A stretch of DNA of 64,000 bases from an uncultured Pelagibacteraceae bacterium (lineage in GTDB: Bacteria; Pseudomonadota; Alphaproteobacteria; Pelagibacterales; Pelagibacteraceae): positions 186,001 to 250,000 of the forward strand of contig CACGMC010000002.1 in the NCBI GenBank assembly GCA_902574035.1. Direction: 5' to 3'. Shown in pieces: positions 8,971-17,555 of the stretch. Both the position numbers and the translations under genes were made by a program. Under the pieces are notes generated by a model, which saw only the letters and a program-made list of their open reading frames with translations, ran no database searches and had not been told where the DNA came from. Position 1 is the first letter of the stretch. Each line of letters opens with the position of its first letter.

Positions 8971-10398
8971 ATGTTAAATTCAATAAAAAAATATTCTAAA
9001 ACCTTCTTTTTTAAAGTTCTAGTTGGAATAATTATATTGCCATTTTTGTTTTGGGGTATGGGCGATGTGTTTAGTGGAGGAAGTCAAAACGTAGTAGCTA
9101 AAATTGACTCAGAAAAAGTAAGCACTCGAGATTTTGTAAATTATTTAAATATTTTAAATTTAAGTGACGATGAACGTCAAGATCTACCAAAAACAGATTT
9201 AATTCAAAGAATTTTATCTGATTATATAGGAAAAAAAGTTCTTCTTTTAGAGCTAAAAGATTTAAATGTAATTCTCGAGGACTCATCTTTAAAAGAAATA
9301 ATTATTAATGACAAAACTTTTTTTAAAGACGATAAATTTTCTAGAACTGAATATGAAAAGTTTTTAATTTCTAATAATTTGAGTGCTCCCTTATTTGAAA
9401 CTAATGTTGCTGAGCAAGAAAAAAAAAGACAATTACTAAGTTATTTATCTGGCGGTATAGAAATTCCAAATTTTCTAGTTCAATATGAGTACAATAAAGA
9501 AAATCAAACAAAAAAAATTGAGTTTATTAATTTAAAAAAATTATATGATAAGCCAATTTCAGAAAAAAGAATTGAAGAAGTTTATAGTAAAAATAAAAGT
9601 TTATACACTGAGACATTAAAAGATTTCAAATACACTGAATTAACTCCTTCTAATATAGTGGGTGAGAGTGAATACAGTGAAAATTTTTTTAATAAGATAA
9701 ATCAAATCGAAAATAGAACTTTGGACGGTGCATCAATAGATGACATAGCCTTAGATTATAATTTAAATTTAAGTATAACAGGGTTGATTAATATTGATGG
9801 TAATTCTAAAATAAATAAAAAACTTTCTCAAATTTTATTTAAGATTAAAAATAAAAATTCAGTTGAGTTCATCAATCTCGAAAAAAAATATTATATTGTT
9901 GAACTTACGAAAATTTCTCAAATACAAAAAGATAAAAATAATAAGGAAGTATTAGAATCAATTAAAGCTCAAATTCAAATAGAAAATAAGATTACTGAAA
10001 ATAGCAAGTTAGCTAAAGATATTACAAATAAAAAATTTTCAAGAACTCAGATGGATATTTTTGCAAAAGATAATAATATGGTTATTGAGTCAGTAACTTT
10101 AGAAAATTTGAAGAATAAATCTTTTAGTCCAGGCGTTATAAAAAGAATTTTTGAAACCGAGGATAAAAGTATAAATTTAATCACAGATAACATGCTTAAA
10201 GATAATTTCTTAATCTACGTTAAAGAAACAACATTGCCAAAAATTAAAAGGCAAAATAAAGATTATGAAAATTTTAAACTCAAAGCTAAACTAAGACTCG
10301 CTAATCAAATTTATAATATTTATGACTTAAGTTTGAATAGAAAATATAATGTTGAAATAAACGAAAAAACGTTGAACCGTATTAAAAATTCATTTTAA
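8971..10398 (+). CDS. PpiD-like membrane-anchored periplasmic chaperone lacking an evident parvulin domain
   Basis: A 475-residue protein with a cytosolic N-terminus, one transmembrane helix (residues 14-31, ending FLFWGMGDVFSGG) and a SurA-N-like chaperone domain (about 40-180, with the VAKIDSEKVSTRDF motif). This is the PpiD family, which helps exported proteins leave SecYEG. Alphaproteobacterial PpiD is usually over 600 residues with a parvulin prolyl isomerase domain, and I see no parvulin signature here. It precedes trpE with a one-base overlap, the usual alphaproteobacterial context. Confidence 0.8.
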   Translation: MLNSIKKYSKTFFFKVLVGIIILPFLFWGMGDVFSGGSQNVVAKIDSEKVSTRDFVNYLNILNLSDDERQDLPKTDLIQRILSDYIGKKVLLLELKDLNVILEDSSLKEIIINDKTFFKDDKFSRTEYEKFLISNNLSAPLFETNVAEQEKKRQLLSYLSGGIEIPNFLVQYEYNKENQTKKIEFINLKKLYDKPISEKRIEEVYSKNKSLYTETLKDFKYTELTPSNIVGESEYSENFFNKINQIENRTLDGASIDDIALDYNLNLSITGLINIDGNSKINKKLSQILFKIKNKNSVEFINLEKKYYIVELTKISQIQKDKNNKEVLESIKAQIQIENKITENSKLAKDITNKKFSRTQMDIFAKDNNMVIESVTLENLKNKSFSPGVIKRIFETEDKSINLITDNMLKDNFLIYVKETTLPKIKRQNKDYENFKLKAKLRLANQIYNIYDLSLNRKYNVEINEKTLNRIKNSF

Positions 10399-11855
10399 TG
10401 AAAATAAATTTAAGTTTTCAAAAATTTAAAAAAAACCATTTAAAAAAAAAGGACCAAATTCTATTTATTGAAAAAAAATGTTTAAATTATAAAAAAATTG
10501 AAAATATTTATAATTTGATATTAGCCAAAAAAAATAGTTTCATTTTCGAGTCTGTAGAAAAAGGCAAGAACAGAGGAAGATATACTATAATTGGATACAA
10601 TCCGGATAAGATTTGGGATTTCAAAAAAAATAATTTAAAAATTATAAATAAAAAAAAAGTAATCAAATTAAAAGTTAATCCTTTAAAATATATTAATGAT
10701 TTAACAAAAAACTTTAAAATGAACTTACCAAAAAAAGTTCCTCCAATGTCTTCGATGTTGGTAGGCTATTTTTCTTACGATATAATTAGATATATTGAGA
10801 AAATTCCGGACAACTGTAAAGATGATCTTAAAATTCCAGACGTAAGAATTCTCAGACCAAGAAACATAATAATTTATGACAACTTTAAAAAGAAAATTTT
10901 TTATTTATGTAATATTTTTTCAGACTATAAAATTAAAAACTATTTTGATGAATATGAAAAAATAAAAAAAGAATTTGACTCTCTTGCTTTTTATGAAGAA
11001 ATAAGTTTACCAAAAAGACTTACTTTTAAAAAAAACAAAAATATTATAAAATCAAATCTAACAAAAAAACAATTTAAAAATAAAGTTTTAAAAGCAAAAC
11101 AATACATAAAAAAAGGAGATATTTTTCAGGTAGTTTTAAGTCAAAGATTTGAACGTAAATTTGAAAAAAAACCAATAGAGGTTTATAATTATTTAAGAAA
11201 ATCAAATCCATCTCCTTTCATGTTTTATTTTAATTTTGATGACTTCAAAATTTTAGGCAGTAGTCCTGAAATTTTAGTAAGACTAAGAAATAATTTTATT
11301 ACTATAAGACCTATAGCGGGCACTAGACCTAGAGGAAAAAATATCAAACAAGATAACAAATTTAAAAATGAATTAATAAAAGACAAAAAAGAGTTAGCCG
11401 AACATCTGATGTTACTAGATTTGGGTAGAAACGACGTTGGTAAAGTTTCAAAAATAAATACTGTGAAAGTGACAGAAAGTTTTAAAATAGAAAAATATTC
11501 GCATGTAATGCATATTGTTTCAAATGTTGTAGGTAGATTTAATAATAAAGTTTCCTCATTTGAAGCTTTATTAGCTGGGTTTCCTGCTGGAACGGTTAGT
11601 GGTGCACCTAAGATAAGGGCGATGGAAATAATTGATAAATTAGAAAAAAATAGGAGGAATTTATATGCAGGAGGGATTGGATATTTTACTCCAAATAATG
11701 AATTTGATACCTGTATAGCTTTAAGAACAGCTCTAATTAAAGATAATAAATTTTATGTACAAGCAGGCGCGGGTATAGTTGCAGATAGTAAGCCAGAGAA
11801 AGAATTTATTGAAACAGTAAACAAAGCTCAAGCTTTGATGAGAGCAGTTGATTAA
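10398..11855 (+). CDS. trpE: Anthranilate synthase component I
   Basis: This is the chorismate-binding subunit that makes anthranilate in the first committed step of tryptophan synthesis. Visible are the N-terminal segment with the ESVEKG-like feedback site, the chorismate-binding core GDIFQVVLSQRF, RPIAGTRPRG, DLGRNDVG, and the C-terminal AGFPAGTVSGAPKIRAMEI and AGAGIVADS. The 485-residue length is typical. It is followed without a gap by trpG. Confidence 0.96.
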   Translation: MKINLSFQKFKKNHLKKKDQILFIEKKCLNYKKIENIYNLILAKKNSFIFESVEKGKNRGRYTIIGYNPDKIWDFKKNNLKIINKKKVIKLKVNPLKYINDLTKNFKMNLPKKVPPMSSMLVGYFSYDIIRYIEKIPDNCKDDLKIPDVRILRPRNIIIYDNFKKKIFYLCNIFSDYKIKNYFDEYEKIKKEFDSLAFYEEISLPKRLTFKKNKNIIKSNLTKKQFKNKVLKAKQYIKKGDIFQVVLSQRFERKFEKKPIEVYNYLRKSNPSPFMFYFNFDDFKILGSSPEILVRLRNNFITIRPIAGTRPRGKNIKQDNKFKNELIKDKKELAEHLMLLDLGRNDVGKVSKINTVKVTESFKIEKYSHVMHIVSNVVGRFNNKVSSFEALLAGFPAGTVSGAPKIRAMEIIDKLEKNRRNLYAGGIGYFTPNNEFDTCIALRTALIKDNKFYVQAGAGIVADSKPEKEFIETVNKAQALMRAVD

Positions 11856-12422
11856 ATGAAAATATTGCTTATAGATAATTATGATAGTTTTACTTATAAT
11901 TTGTATCACTATATTTCTAAACTTAATAAAAATGTCGAAGTAATTAGAAATGATAAAATAGATACAAGGTTAATTTTAAAAAAAAAATATAATAAAATTG
12001 TTATATCTCCAGGGCCAGGAAATCCTAATCAAGCTGGCAATTGCCTAAAAATTGTAAGAGATGTTTACAAAAAGATTCCTATACTGGGTGTCTGCTTAGG
12101 CCATCAAATTATAGGACAAGCTTTTGGTGGAAAAATTATAAATGCGAAAAATTTGATGCACGGTAAAACGAGTAAAATTAAGCATATAAAGAAAGGATTG
12201 TTCAAAAATATAAAAAACAATTTTGAAGCAACTAGATATCATAGTTTAGTCGTTGATCGTAAAAAGCTCTCAAAAAACCTTATTATTACTGCCGAAACAA
12301 AAAATAAGACAATTATGGGCCTGATGCATAAAAATTACGATATTCATGGCTTTCAATTTCATCCTGAGAGTATTAGTACTAAAGTAGGAATGAAGTTAAT
12401 TGAAAATTTTATAAAAAATTAA
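11856..12422 (+). CDS. trpG: Anthranilate synthase component II (glutamine amidotransferase)
   Basis: A 188-residue class I glutamine amidotransferase that supplies ammonia to TrpE. It has the N-terminal LLIDNYDSFTYNL, the oxyanion stretch VISPGPGNP, the nucleophile in GVCLGHQIIGQAFGG and the histidine/glutamate of FQFHPESI. Its neighbours trpE and trpD are immediately adjacent (0 and 1 bp). In some bacteria such a subunit also serves folate synthesis (PabA); this context favours tryptophan, but dual use cannot be excluded. Confidence 0.95.
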   Translation: MKILLIDNYDSFTYNLYHYISKLNKNVEVIRNDKIDTRLILKKKYNKIVISPGPGNPNQAGNCLKIVRDVYKKIPILGVCLGHQIIGQAFGGKIINAKNLMHGKTSKIKHIKKGLFKNIKNNFEATRYHSLVVDRKKLSKNLIITAETKNKTIMGLMHKNYDIHGFQFHPESISTKVGMKLIENFIKN

Positions 12423-12423
12423 A

Positions 12424-13419
12424 ATGTCAAATCTCAAAGAAAAGTTAAAAAAAGGTCAAAACCTTTCTTTTGAAGACAGCAAAACTCTATTTTCAGAACT
12501 AATGGAGGGAAAGCACAATGAGAGTGGAATTATAGAAATATTGGATGCTTTTTTAAAAAAGGGAGAAACAAAAGACGAGCTTGCAGGAGGTATTTATGTG
12601 CTAAGAGAAAAAGCAAGCAAAGTTAAAACAGATGAAAATACTATAGATACTTGTGGTACAGGTGGAGATGGCCAAAACTCACTGAATATTTCTACCGCTG
12701 CAGCTATTGTTTTATCAAGCATGGGTGTTAAAGTTGCTAAGCATGGTAACAAAGCCGTCTCATCAAATTGTGGTTCGGCGGATGTGCTTGAAGCCCTAAA
12801 AATTAAAATAGATTTAAACCCTAAAGAAGCTGAAGAAAGTATTAAAAAATTTAATTTTGCTTTTATGTTTGCTCCGAATTATCACTCTGCGATGAAACAT
12901 GTAGGGCCTGCTAGAAAAAAAATGGGAAAGAAAACAATATTTAATTTAATTGGACCTTTAAGTAGTCCTGCGCAGGTAAAAAGACAAGTGATTGGAGTAT
13001 TTAATAAAAAATGGATGAAACCTTTTGCTGAGGCTCTAAAAGAAAATGGTGTAGTTCATGCGTATATCGTGCATAGCAATGATGGAATGGATGAAATCTC
13101 ACCATTTGACAAAACAAATGTGGTAGAGCTTAAGGAAGGTGTTATAAAAGAATTTTCAATTGATCCAAAAAATCTTGGCTTAAATTCCACAAACAGAGAA
13201 AATTTAAAAGGAAAAAATGCTGAGTACAATTCTGAAAAAATAATTGAAATATATAAGGGAAAAAATAATGAATTTTCCCAGTCTGTAGCTTTAAATGTTG
13301 CTGCCGGTTTAATTGTTTCTGGTAAAGAAAATAATTTTAAAAGAGCTTTTGAAAATGCTTCAAAACATTTAAAGTCAGGTAAAGTGTTCAAACATTTAAC
13401 TCAAATTCAATCTAACTAA
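12424..13419 (+). CDS. trpD: Anthranilate phosphoribosyltransferase
   Basis: This enzyme transfers phosphoribosyl from PRPP to anthranilate. The 331-residue protein shows the PRPP-binding DTCGTGGDG, the KHGNKAVSSNCGSADVLEAL stretch with substrate-contacting residues, and MFAPNYHSAMKHVGPARK followed by TIFNLIGPLSSP. It is a full-length stand-alone TrpD, not fused to TrpG. It overlaps trpC by one base. Confidence 0.96.
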   Translation: MSNLKEKLKKGQNLSFEDSKTLFSELMEGKHNESGIIEILDAFLKKGETKDELAGGIYVLREKASKVKTDENTIDTCGTGGDGQNSLNISTAAAIVLSSMGVKVAKHGNKAVSSNCGSADVLEALKIKIDLNPKEAEESIKKFNFAFMFAPNYHSAMKHVGPARKKMGKKTIFNLIGPLSSPAQVKRQVIGVFNKKWMKPFAEALKENGVVHAYIVHSNDGMDEISPFDKTNVVELKEGVIKEFSIDPKNLGLNSTNRENLKGKNAEYNSEKIIEIYKGKNNEFSQSVALNVAAGLIVSGKENNFKRAFENASKHLKSGKVFKHLTQIQSN

Positions 13420-14210
13420 TGAAAAATATATTAGAAAAAATTGTAAATGATAAAAAACAATCTTTAGAATTAATCAAAAAAGATAAGTCTTTAAATACGT
13501 TAGAAAAAAAAATTAAAGATCAAAATTTTTTTAATTTTAAAGAAGCAATTCAAAAGAACAAAGGTATTTCAATAATTTCTGAAATAAAGAAAGCAAGTCC
13601 GTCTGCAGGTATTCTTATTAAAAATTTTAATCATTTGGATATAGCAAAAATGTATATAGAAAATGGTGCTACATGTCTTTCAGTATTGACAGAAGAAAAG
13701 CATTTTTTAGGTAAATTAGAATATATTCAAGATATAAAAAAAAAATTTAATATACCTATTCTTGCGAAAGATTTTTTTATTGATCCTTATCAAATAGCTT
13801 TAGCTAAAAGTTATGGAAGTGATTGTATATTAATTATTATTGCTGCTTTAAATGGTAGTCAAGCTGATGAAATATATTCAGAGGCTTTAAAGTATAATTT
13901 ATCTGTTATAGTAGAAGTGCATGATCTTAAAGAGGCTGAGATAGCTTTAAAATACGATCAAGCATTGATTGGAATAAATAATAGAAATTTGAAAAATTTA
14001 GATGTTTCTATTAATAATACGGTCTCAATTTTTGAAGTTGTTAAAGCACATAAAGGGCCTCTATTATCTGAAAGCGGAATTAAGGATGAGAATGACGCAA
14101 AATACATTTACGAAAAAACAGGTATTAAAAATTTTCTTATTGGAGAATCACTTCTTAAATCCGACAAACCTGGTGAATTAATGAAAAGATTAATTCAAAT
14201 AACTCAATAA
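13419..14210 (+). CDS. trpC: Indole-3-glycerol-phosphate synthase
   Basis: This enzyme closes the indole ring from CdRP. The 263-residue TIM barrel shows the diagnostic ISEIKKASPSAG, LSVLTEEKHFLG, ILAKDFFIDPYQI, EVHDLKEAE, IGINNRNLKNL and the terminal SESGIKDENDA. It is a monofunctional TrpC, separate from TrpF. TrpF, TrpA and TrpB are not in the window. In many Alphaproteobacteria moaC and moeA follow; here lexA comes next after a 70-bp promoter region. Confidence 0.96.
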   Translation: MKNILEKIVNDKKQSLELIKKDKSLNTLEKKIKDQNFFNFKEAIQKNKGISIISEIKKASPSAGILIKNFNHLDIAKMYIENGATCLSVLTEEKHFLGKLEYIQDIKKKFNIPILAKDFFIDPYQIALAKSYGSDCILIIIAALNGSQADEIYSEALKYNLSVIVEVHDLKEAEIALKYDQALIGINNRNLKNLDVSINNTVSIFEVVKAHKGPLLSESGIKDENDAKYIYEKTGIKNFLIGESLLKSDKPGELMKRLIQITQ

Positions 14211-14229
14211 AATTAACGCTTATTTAAAG

Positions 14230-14258
14230 TTGTAATTTAAAAAGAACTTTTGTAGAAC
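14230..14258 (+). promoter_or_regulatory. lexA promoter with overlapping SOS operator (GAAC-N7-GAAC)
   Basis: The box GAACTTTTGTAGAAC at 14244-14258 is an exact GAAC-N7-GAAC direct repeat, the inverse of the GTTC-N7-GTTC LexA box known from Alphaproteobacteria. It lies inside a plausible sigma-70 promoter: TTGTAA at 14230-14235, a 17-base spacer, and TAGAAC at 14253-14258, so the second half-site coincides with the -10 element. This placement predicts direct autorepression of lexA and release on DNA damage. Confidence 0.85.
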
Positions 14259-14280
14259 ATAGATGTACGAGGTTTGTTCT

Positions 14281-14955
14281 ATGCTTACAAAAAAACAAAA
14301 AAACTTATTAATATTTATTAATAAAAAAATCAGATCTTCAGGTATTTCTCCGTCTTATGAGGAAATGAAAAATTCACTCAACTTGAAGTCGAAATCTGGT
14401 ATTCACAGATTAATTAGTGCCCTAGAAGAAAGGGGTTTTGTAAAAAGATTAGCTCACAAAGCAAGAGCTTTGGAAGTTGTTAAGCTCCCTGAAAACGCTA
14501 GTGCTAACGATATTTTTAATTCTTTCACACCAAGTGTTATTAAAGGTGGTTTAGATAAATCAAAAAGCAACTCTTCGAAAGTTTCTGTCCTAGGAAGCAT
14601 TGCAGCCGGTACTCCAATAGAAGCTATACAACATGAAGTTGATAAAGTTGCTCTACCAGAAGATTTGCAAAAAAATGGCGAATATTTTGGTTTAAAAGTA
14701 AAAGGTGACTCTATGATTGAAGCTGGAATAAATGATGGTGATACAGTAATTATAAAAAAAACATCTACAGCCGACACCGGGCAAATTGCTGTAGTGCTAA
14801 TAGATGAACAAGAAGCTACCCTTAAGAGAATAAGAAAAAAAGGTAATACAATTGCTTTAGAGGCTGCTAACAAAAATTACGATACTAAAATATACGCTTC
14901 TAATAGAATAAAAATCCAGGGAAGATTAATTTCTTTATATAGAAACTTTCACTAA
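14281..14955 (+). CDS. lexA: SOS repressor LexA
   Basis: A repressor of the DNA-damage response that self-cleaves with RecA. A winged helix-turn-helix (SYEEMKNSLNLKSKSGIHRL) is followed by the cleavage site Ala-Gly in SIAAGTPIEA, the catalytic serine in GDSMIEAGI and the catalytic lysine in EATLKRIR. The track starts at an ATG at 14263, but that codon lies 5 bases from the operator, about at the expected transcript start. The ATG at 14281 has GAGG eight bases upstream and gives 224 residues with the usual MLTKKQ start. Confidence 0.96.
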   Translation: MLTKKQKNLLIFINKKIRSSGISPSYEEMKNSLNLKSKSGIHRLISALEERGFVKRLAHKARALEVVKLPENASANDIFNSFTPSVIKGGLDKSKSNSSKVSVLGSIAAGTPIEAIQHEVDKVALPEDLQKNGEYFGLKVKGDSMIEAGINDGDTVIIKKTSTADTGQIAVVLIDEQEATLKRIRKKGNTIALEAANKNYDTKIYASNRIKIQGRLISLYRNFH

Positions 14956-14974
14956 AATAGTCTAAAAATACTGA

Positions 14975-16363
14975 ATGTCTTTTAATTGTAGGTTTGCTCC
15001 TTCCCCTACTGGTCCTCTTCATATTGGAGGTGTCAGAACAGCTTTATTTAATTGGCTTCTTGCAAAAAAAAATAAAGGAAAATTCTTTTTAAGAATAGAA
15101 GACACCGATAAAGAAAGATCTAAGGAAGAGTTTAAAAAACAAATAATTTCATCACTAGCATGGTTAGGTATTGAGCATGATGGCGAGGAATATATTCAAT
15201 CAAAAAATATTAAAAAACATATAACAATAGCCGAAGAACTTCTTAAAAAAGGATTTGCATATAAATGTTATTGTTCTGAACAAGAAATTAATGAACAAAA
15301 AGAAAAATGCAAGAAACAAGGTATACCTTACATTTACAACAGAAAATGGAGAGACGCAAAAGATCTTCAAGTACCAAAAGACGTACAACCCGTAATTAGA
15401 TTTAAAAGTAAAATATCAGGAAATACAATTATTAAAGATTTGGTTCAGGGAGAAAGAAATATCTCAAATTCTACAATAGAAGATTTTGTTATCTTAAGAA
15501 AAGATAAATCACCAACTTATCAATTATCAGCAACAGTGGATGATCATGAAATGAAAATTACTCATGTTATTAGGGGGGATGATCATATGATCAATTCATT
15601 TAAACAAAAACAAATATATGATGCTATGGGATGGGAAGTGCCTGAGTTTGCTCATATTCCTTTAATTCATAGTGAACAAGGAAAAAAATTATCTAAAAGA
15701 GATAATGCATCAACGCTTGATGATTATATTAAAATTGGAATTATACCTGACGCATTAAGAAATTATTTGTTAAGATTAGGATGGTCCCATAAAGATAAAG
15801 AAATTTTCACAAAACAAGAAAGTATTGATTTATTTGATTTGAATGGGGTAGGTAAATCACCATCAAAACTAGATATGTCTAGGATACTGTCAATTAACGA
15901 AACATATATAAAAACTATAAATGAAAAAGATCTATTCAAATTTTTCAAAGAATATGTTTCAAAATACAAAACAAGTATAGATCAATCTAAAGAAGAAATA
16001 CTTATTAAATCAATGGGTTTTTTAAAGAATAAAGGTAAAACATTAGAAGATATTTGGAATAATTCTCAATATATAATCAAAGACAAAGTAGAAATAGGTG
16101 CAGAAGATAAGAAACTTATTGATGATTTATCTAAAACAATAATTAAAGATTTTAAATCTGAGTACGAAAAGCTTTCTTCTTTATCTAGAGAAACGTTAGA
16201 GCCTGTAATTAAATCTTTAATAGATAAACATAAAACCAATTTTAAAGGCGTGGGACAACCTTTAAGAATTACGCTAGTGGGTTCAAGATTTGGGCCAGGT
16301 TTATACGATGTAATTTTATCCCTAGATAAATCAGAGGTTTTAAAGAGATTAAAGAGTATCTGA
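14975..16363 (+). CDS. gltX: Glutamyl-tRNA synthetase
   Basis: A class I aminoacyl-tRNA synthetase charging tRNA-Glu. The 462-residue protein has the HIGH-type motif in FAPSPTGPLHIGG and the KMSKS-type motif in GKKLSKRDNAS, followed by the alpha-helical anticodon-binding region. It may be nondiscriminating and also charge tRNA-Gln, which cannot be decided here. It lies 19 bp behind lexA; lexA-gltX proximity is alphaproteobacterial, normally with comEC between. Confidence 0.95.
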   Translation: MSFNCRFAPSPTGPLHIGGVRTALFNWLLAKKNKGKFFLRIEDTDKERSKEEFKKQIISSLAWLGIEHDGEEYIQSKNIKKHITIAEELLKKGFAYKCYCSEQEINEQKEKCKKQGIPYIYNRKWRDAKDLQVPKDVQPVIRFKSKISGNTIIKDLVQGERNISNSTIEDFVILRKDKSPTYQLSATVDDHEMKITHVIRGDDHMINSFKQKQIYDAMGWEVPEFAHIPLIHSEQGKKLSKRDNASTLDDYIKIGIIPDALRNYLLRLGWSHKDKEIFTKQESIDLFDLNGVGKSPSKLDMSRILSINETYIKTINEKDLFKFFKEYVSKYKTSIDQSKEEILIKSMGFLKNKGKTLEDIWNNSQYIIKDKVEIGAEDKKLIDDLSKTIIKDFKSEYEKLSSLSRETLEPVIKSLIDKHKTNFKGVGQPLRITLVGSRFGPGLYDVILSLDKSEVLKRLKSI

Positions 16364-16394
16364 GATGTGATATAATTCATTGATTCATCAAATT

Positions 16395-17555
16395 ATGAAA
16401 AAAATTCAAAAGTCACTATTCGAGAATAAAAATAATTGGAAAACAAAGAAATTAGCTTTTCCAAAAGCAACTATACGGGTCGGTAGCCTATTTTCGGGCA
16501 TTGGTGCTTTTGAACAAGCTTTAAAAATTTTAAAATTAAAAACTAAAATAGTATTTGCCTGCGATAACGATATTTTTGCTAAAAAAAGCTTTTTAACCAA
16601 CTATAAAATGTCAGATAAAAATTGGTATGATGATGTACTTCACATTAAAGGTGCAAAGTATAAAGATAAAATTGATCTCTTAGTTGGAGGAGCGCCTTGC
16701 CAATCTTTCTCGATGGTAGGTAAAAGAAAAGGATTGAATGATGATAGAGGCAATCTAACTTTACATTTCATTAAAAAGATAAATGAAATTAAACCTAAAG
16801 TTTTTATATTTGAAAATGTGAGAGCATTATTAAGTGTAGATAATGGATTAGCTTGGAAAACAATATACAGTCAATTTATAAAAACTGGCTATGATATCAA
16901 ATATGATCTTCTTAATGCTAAAAATTTTGGTATTCCTCAAAATAGGGAGAGGCTGTTTGTAATTGGATTTAAAAAAAATACTGAATTTGACTTTCCTAGA
17001 AGCATTACACTTAAAAAAACTTTACAAGATCTTTTAGAGGATAAGTTTGACAAAAAATTTTATTTACCACCAAAAGGTATAGCTTTTGTTACAAAACAAA
17101 AAAATTTAAAAAAAAGATACACTCAAGTGAATGGTAAAATAGCTTTGTGCCAAAAAAGAAATCAGCAATTTAATTGGCATGGTGATTTTGTACAGGTAGG
17201 TAAATCAAATATTAAAAAATATATTCTTTCAGATAAAGTTAAAAAATATGTTTTAAGTTCTGGCACCAAAGGATTTTATTCAAAACCTGAAATTGATCTT
17301 GAAGTTGCTAGACCTTTAGTTTCAACTATGCATAAGATGCACCGGTCAGGTGTCGATAACTATATAACCGTAAAAAAAGGTAAAATTAGAAAATTAACAC
17401 CGAGAGAATGTTTAAGATTAATGGGGTTTCCCGATAATTTTAAACAGGTAGTTTCTGATACTCAACTTTACCGTCAAACAGGTAATAGTATAGTCGTTAA
17501 TATTATTACTGCGTTATTTAAAGAGATGGATATTAGCAAATATGGTGCGAAATGA
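16395..17555 (+). CDS. Type II DNA cytosine-5 methyltransferase
   Basis: This protein modifies a specific DNA sequence by adding a methyl group at cytosine C5. Motifs occur in the canonical order: SAM-binding RVGSLFSGIGAFEQAL, catalytic Cys in GGAPCQSFSMVGKRKGL, FIFENVRALL, FGIPQNRERLFVIG, then a target-recognition region of about 100 residues, and the closing ARPLVSTMHKMH, RKLTPRECLRLMGFP and QTGNSIVV. The track begins at a TTG; the in-frame ATG at 16395 is preferred (386 residues). It overlaps the next gene by ATGA, forming a restriction-modification pair. Target sequence is unknown. Confidence 0.93.
   Translation: MKKIQKSLFENKNNWKTKKLAFPKATIRVGSLFSGIGAFEQALKILKLKTKIVFACDNDIFAKKSFLTNYKMSDKNWYDDVLHIKGAKYKDKIDLLVGGAPCQSFSMVGKRKGLNDDRGNLTLHFIKKINEIKPKVFIFENVRALLSVDNGLAWKTIYSQFIKTGYDIKYDLLNAKNFGIPQNRERLFVIGFKKNTEFDFPRSITLKKTLQDLLEDKFDKKFYLPPKGIAFVTKQKNLKKRYTQVNGKIALCQKRNQQFNWHGDFVQVGKSNIKKYILSDKVKKYVLSSGTKGFYSKPEIDLEVARPLVSTMHKMHRSGVDNYITVKKGKIRKLTPRECLRLMGFPDNFKQVVSDTQLYRQTGNSIVVNIITALFKEMDISKYGAK

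Noticed and set aside
14263-14280. Upstream ATG for lexA
   Set aside because: It is five bases from the operator, near the predicted transcript start, and lacks a ribosome binding site, while the ATG at 14281 has GAGG at good spacing.
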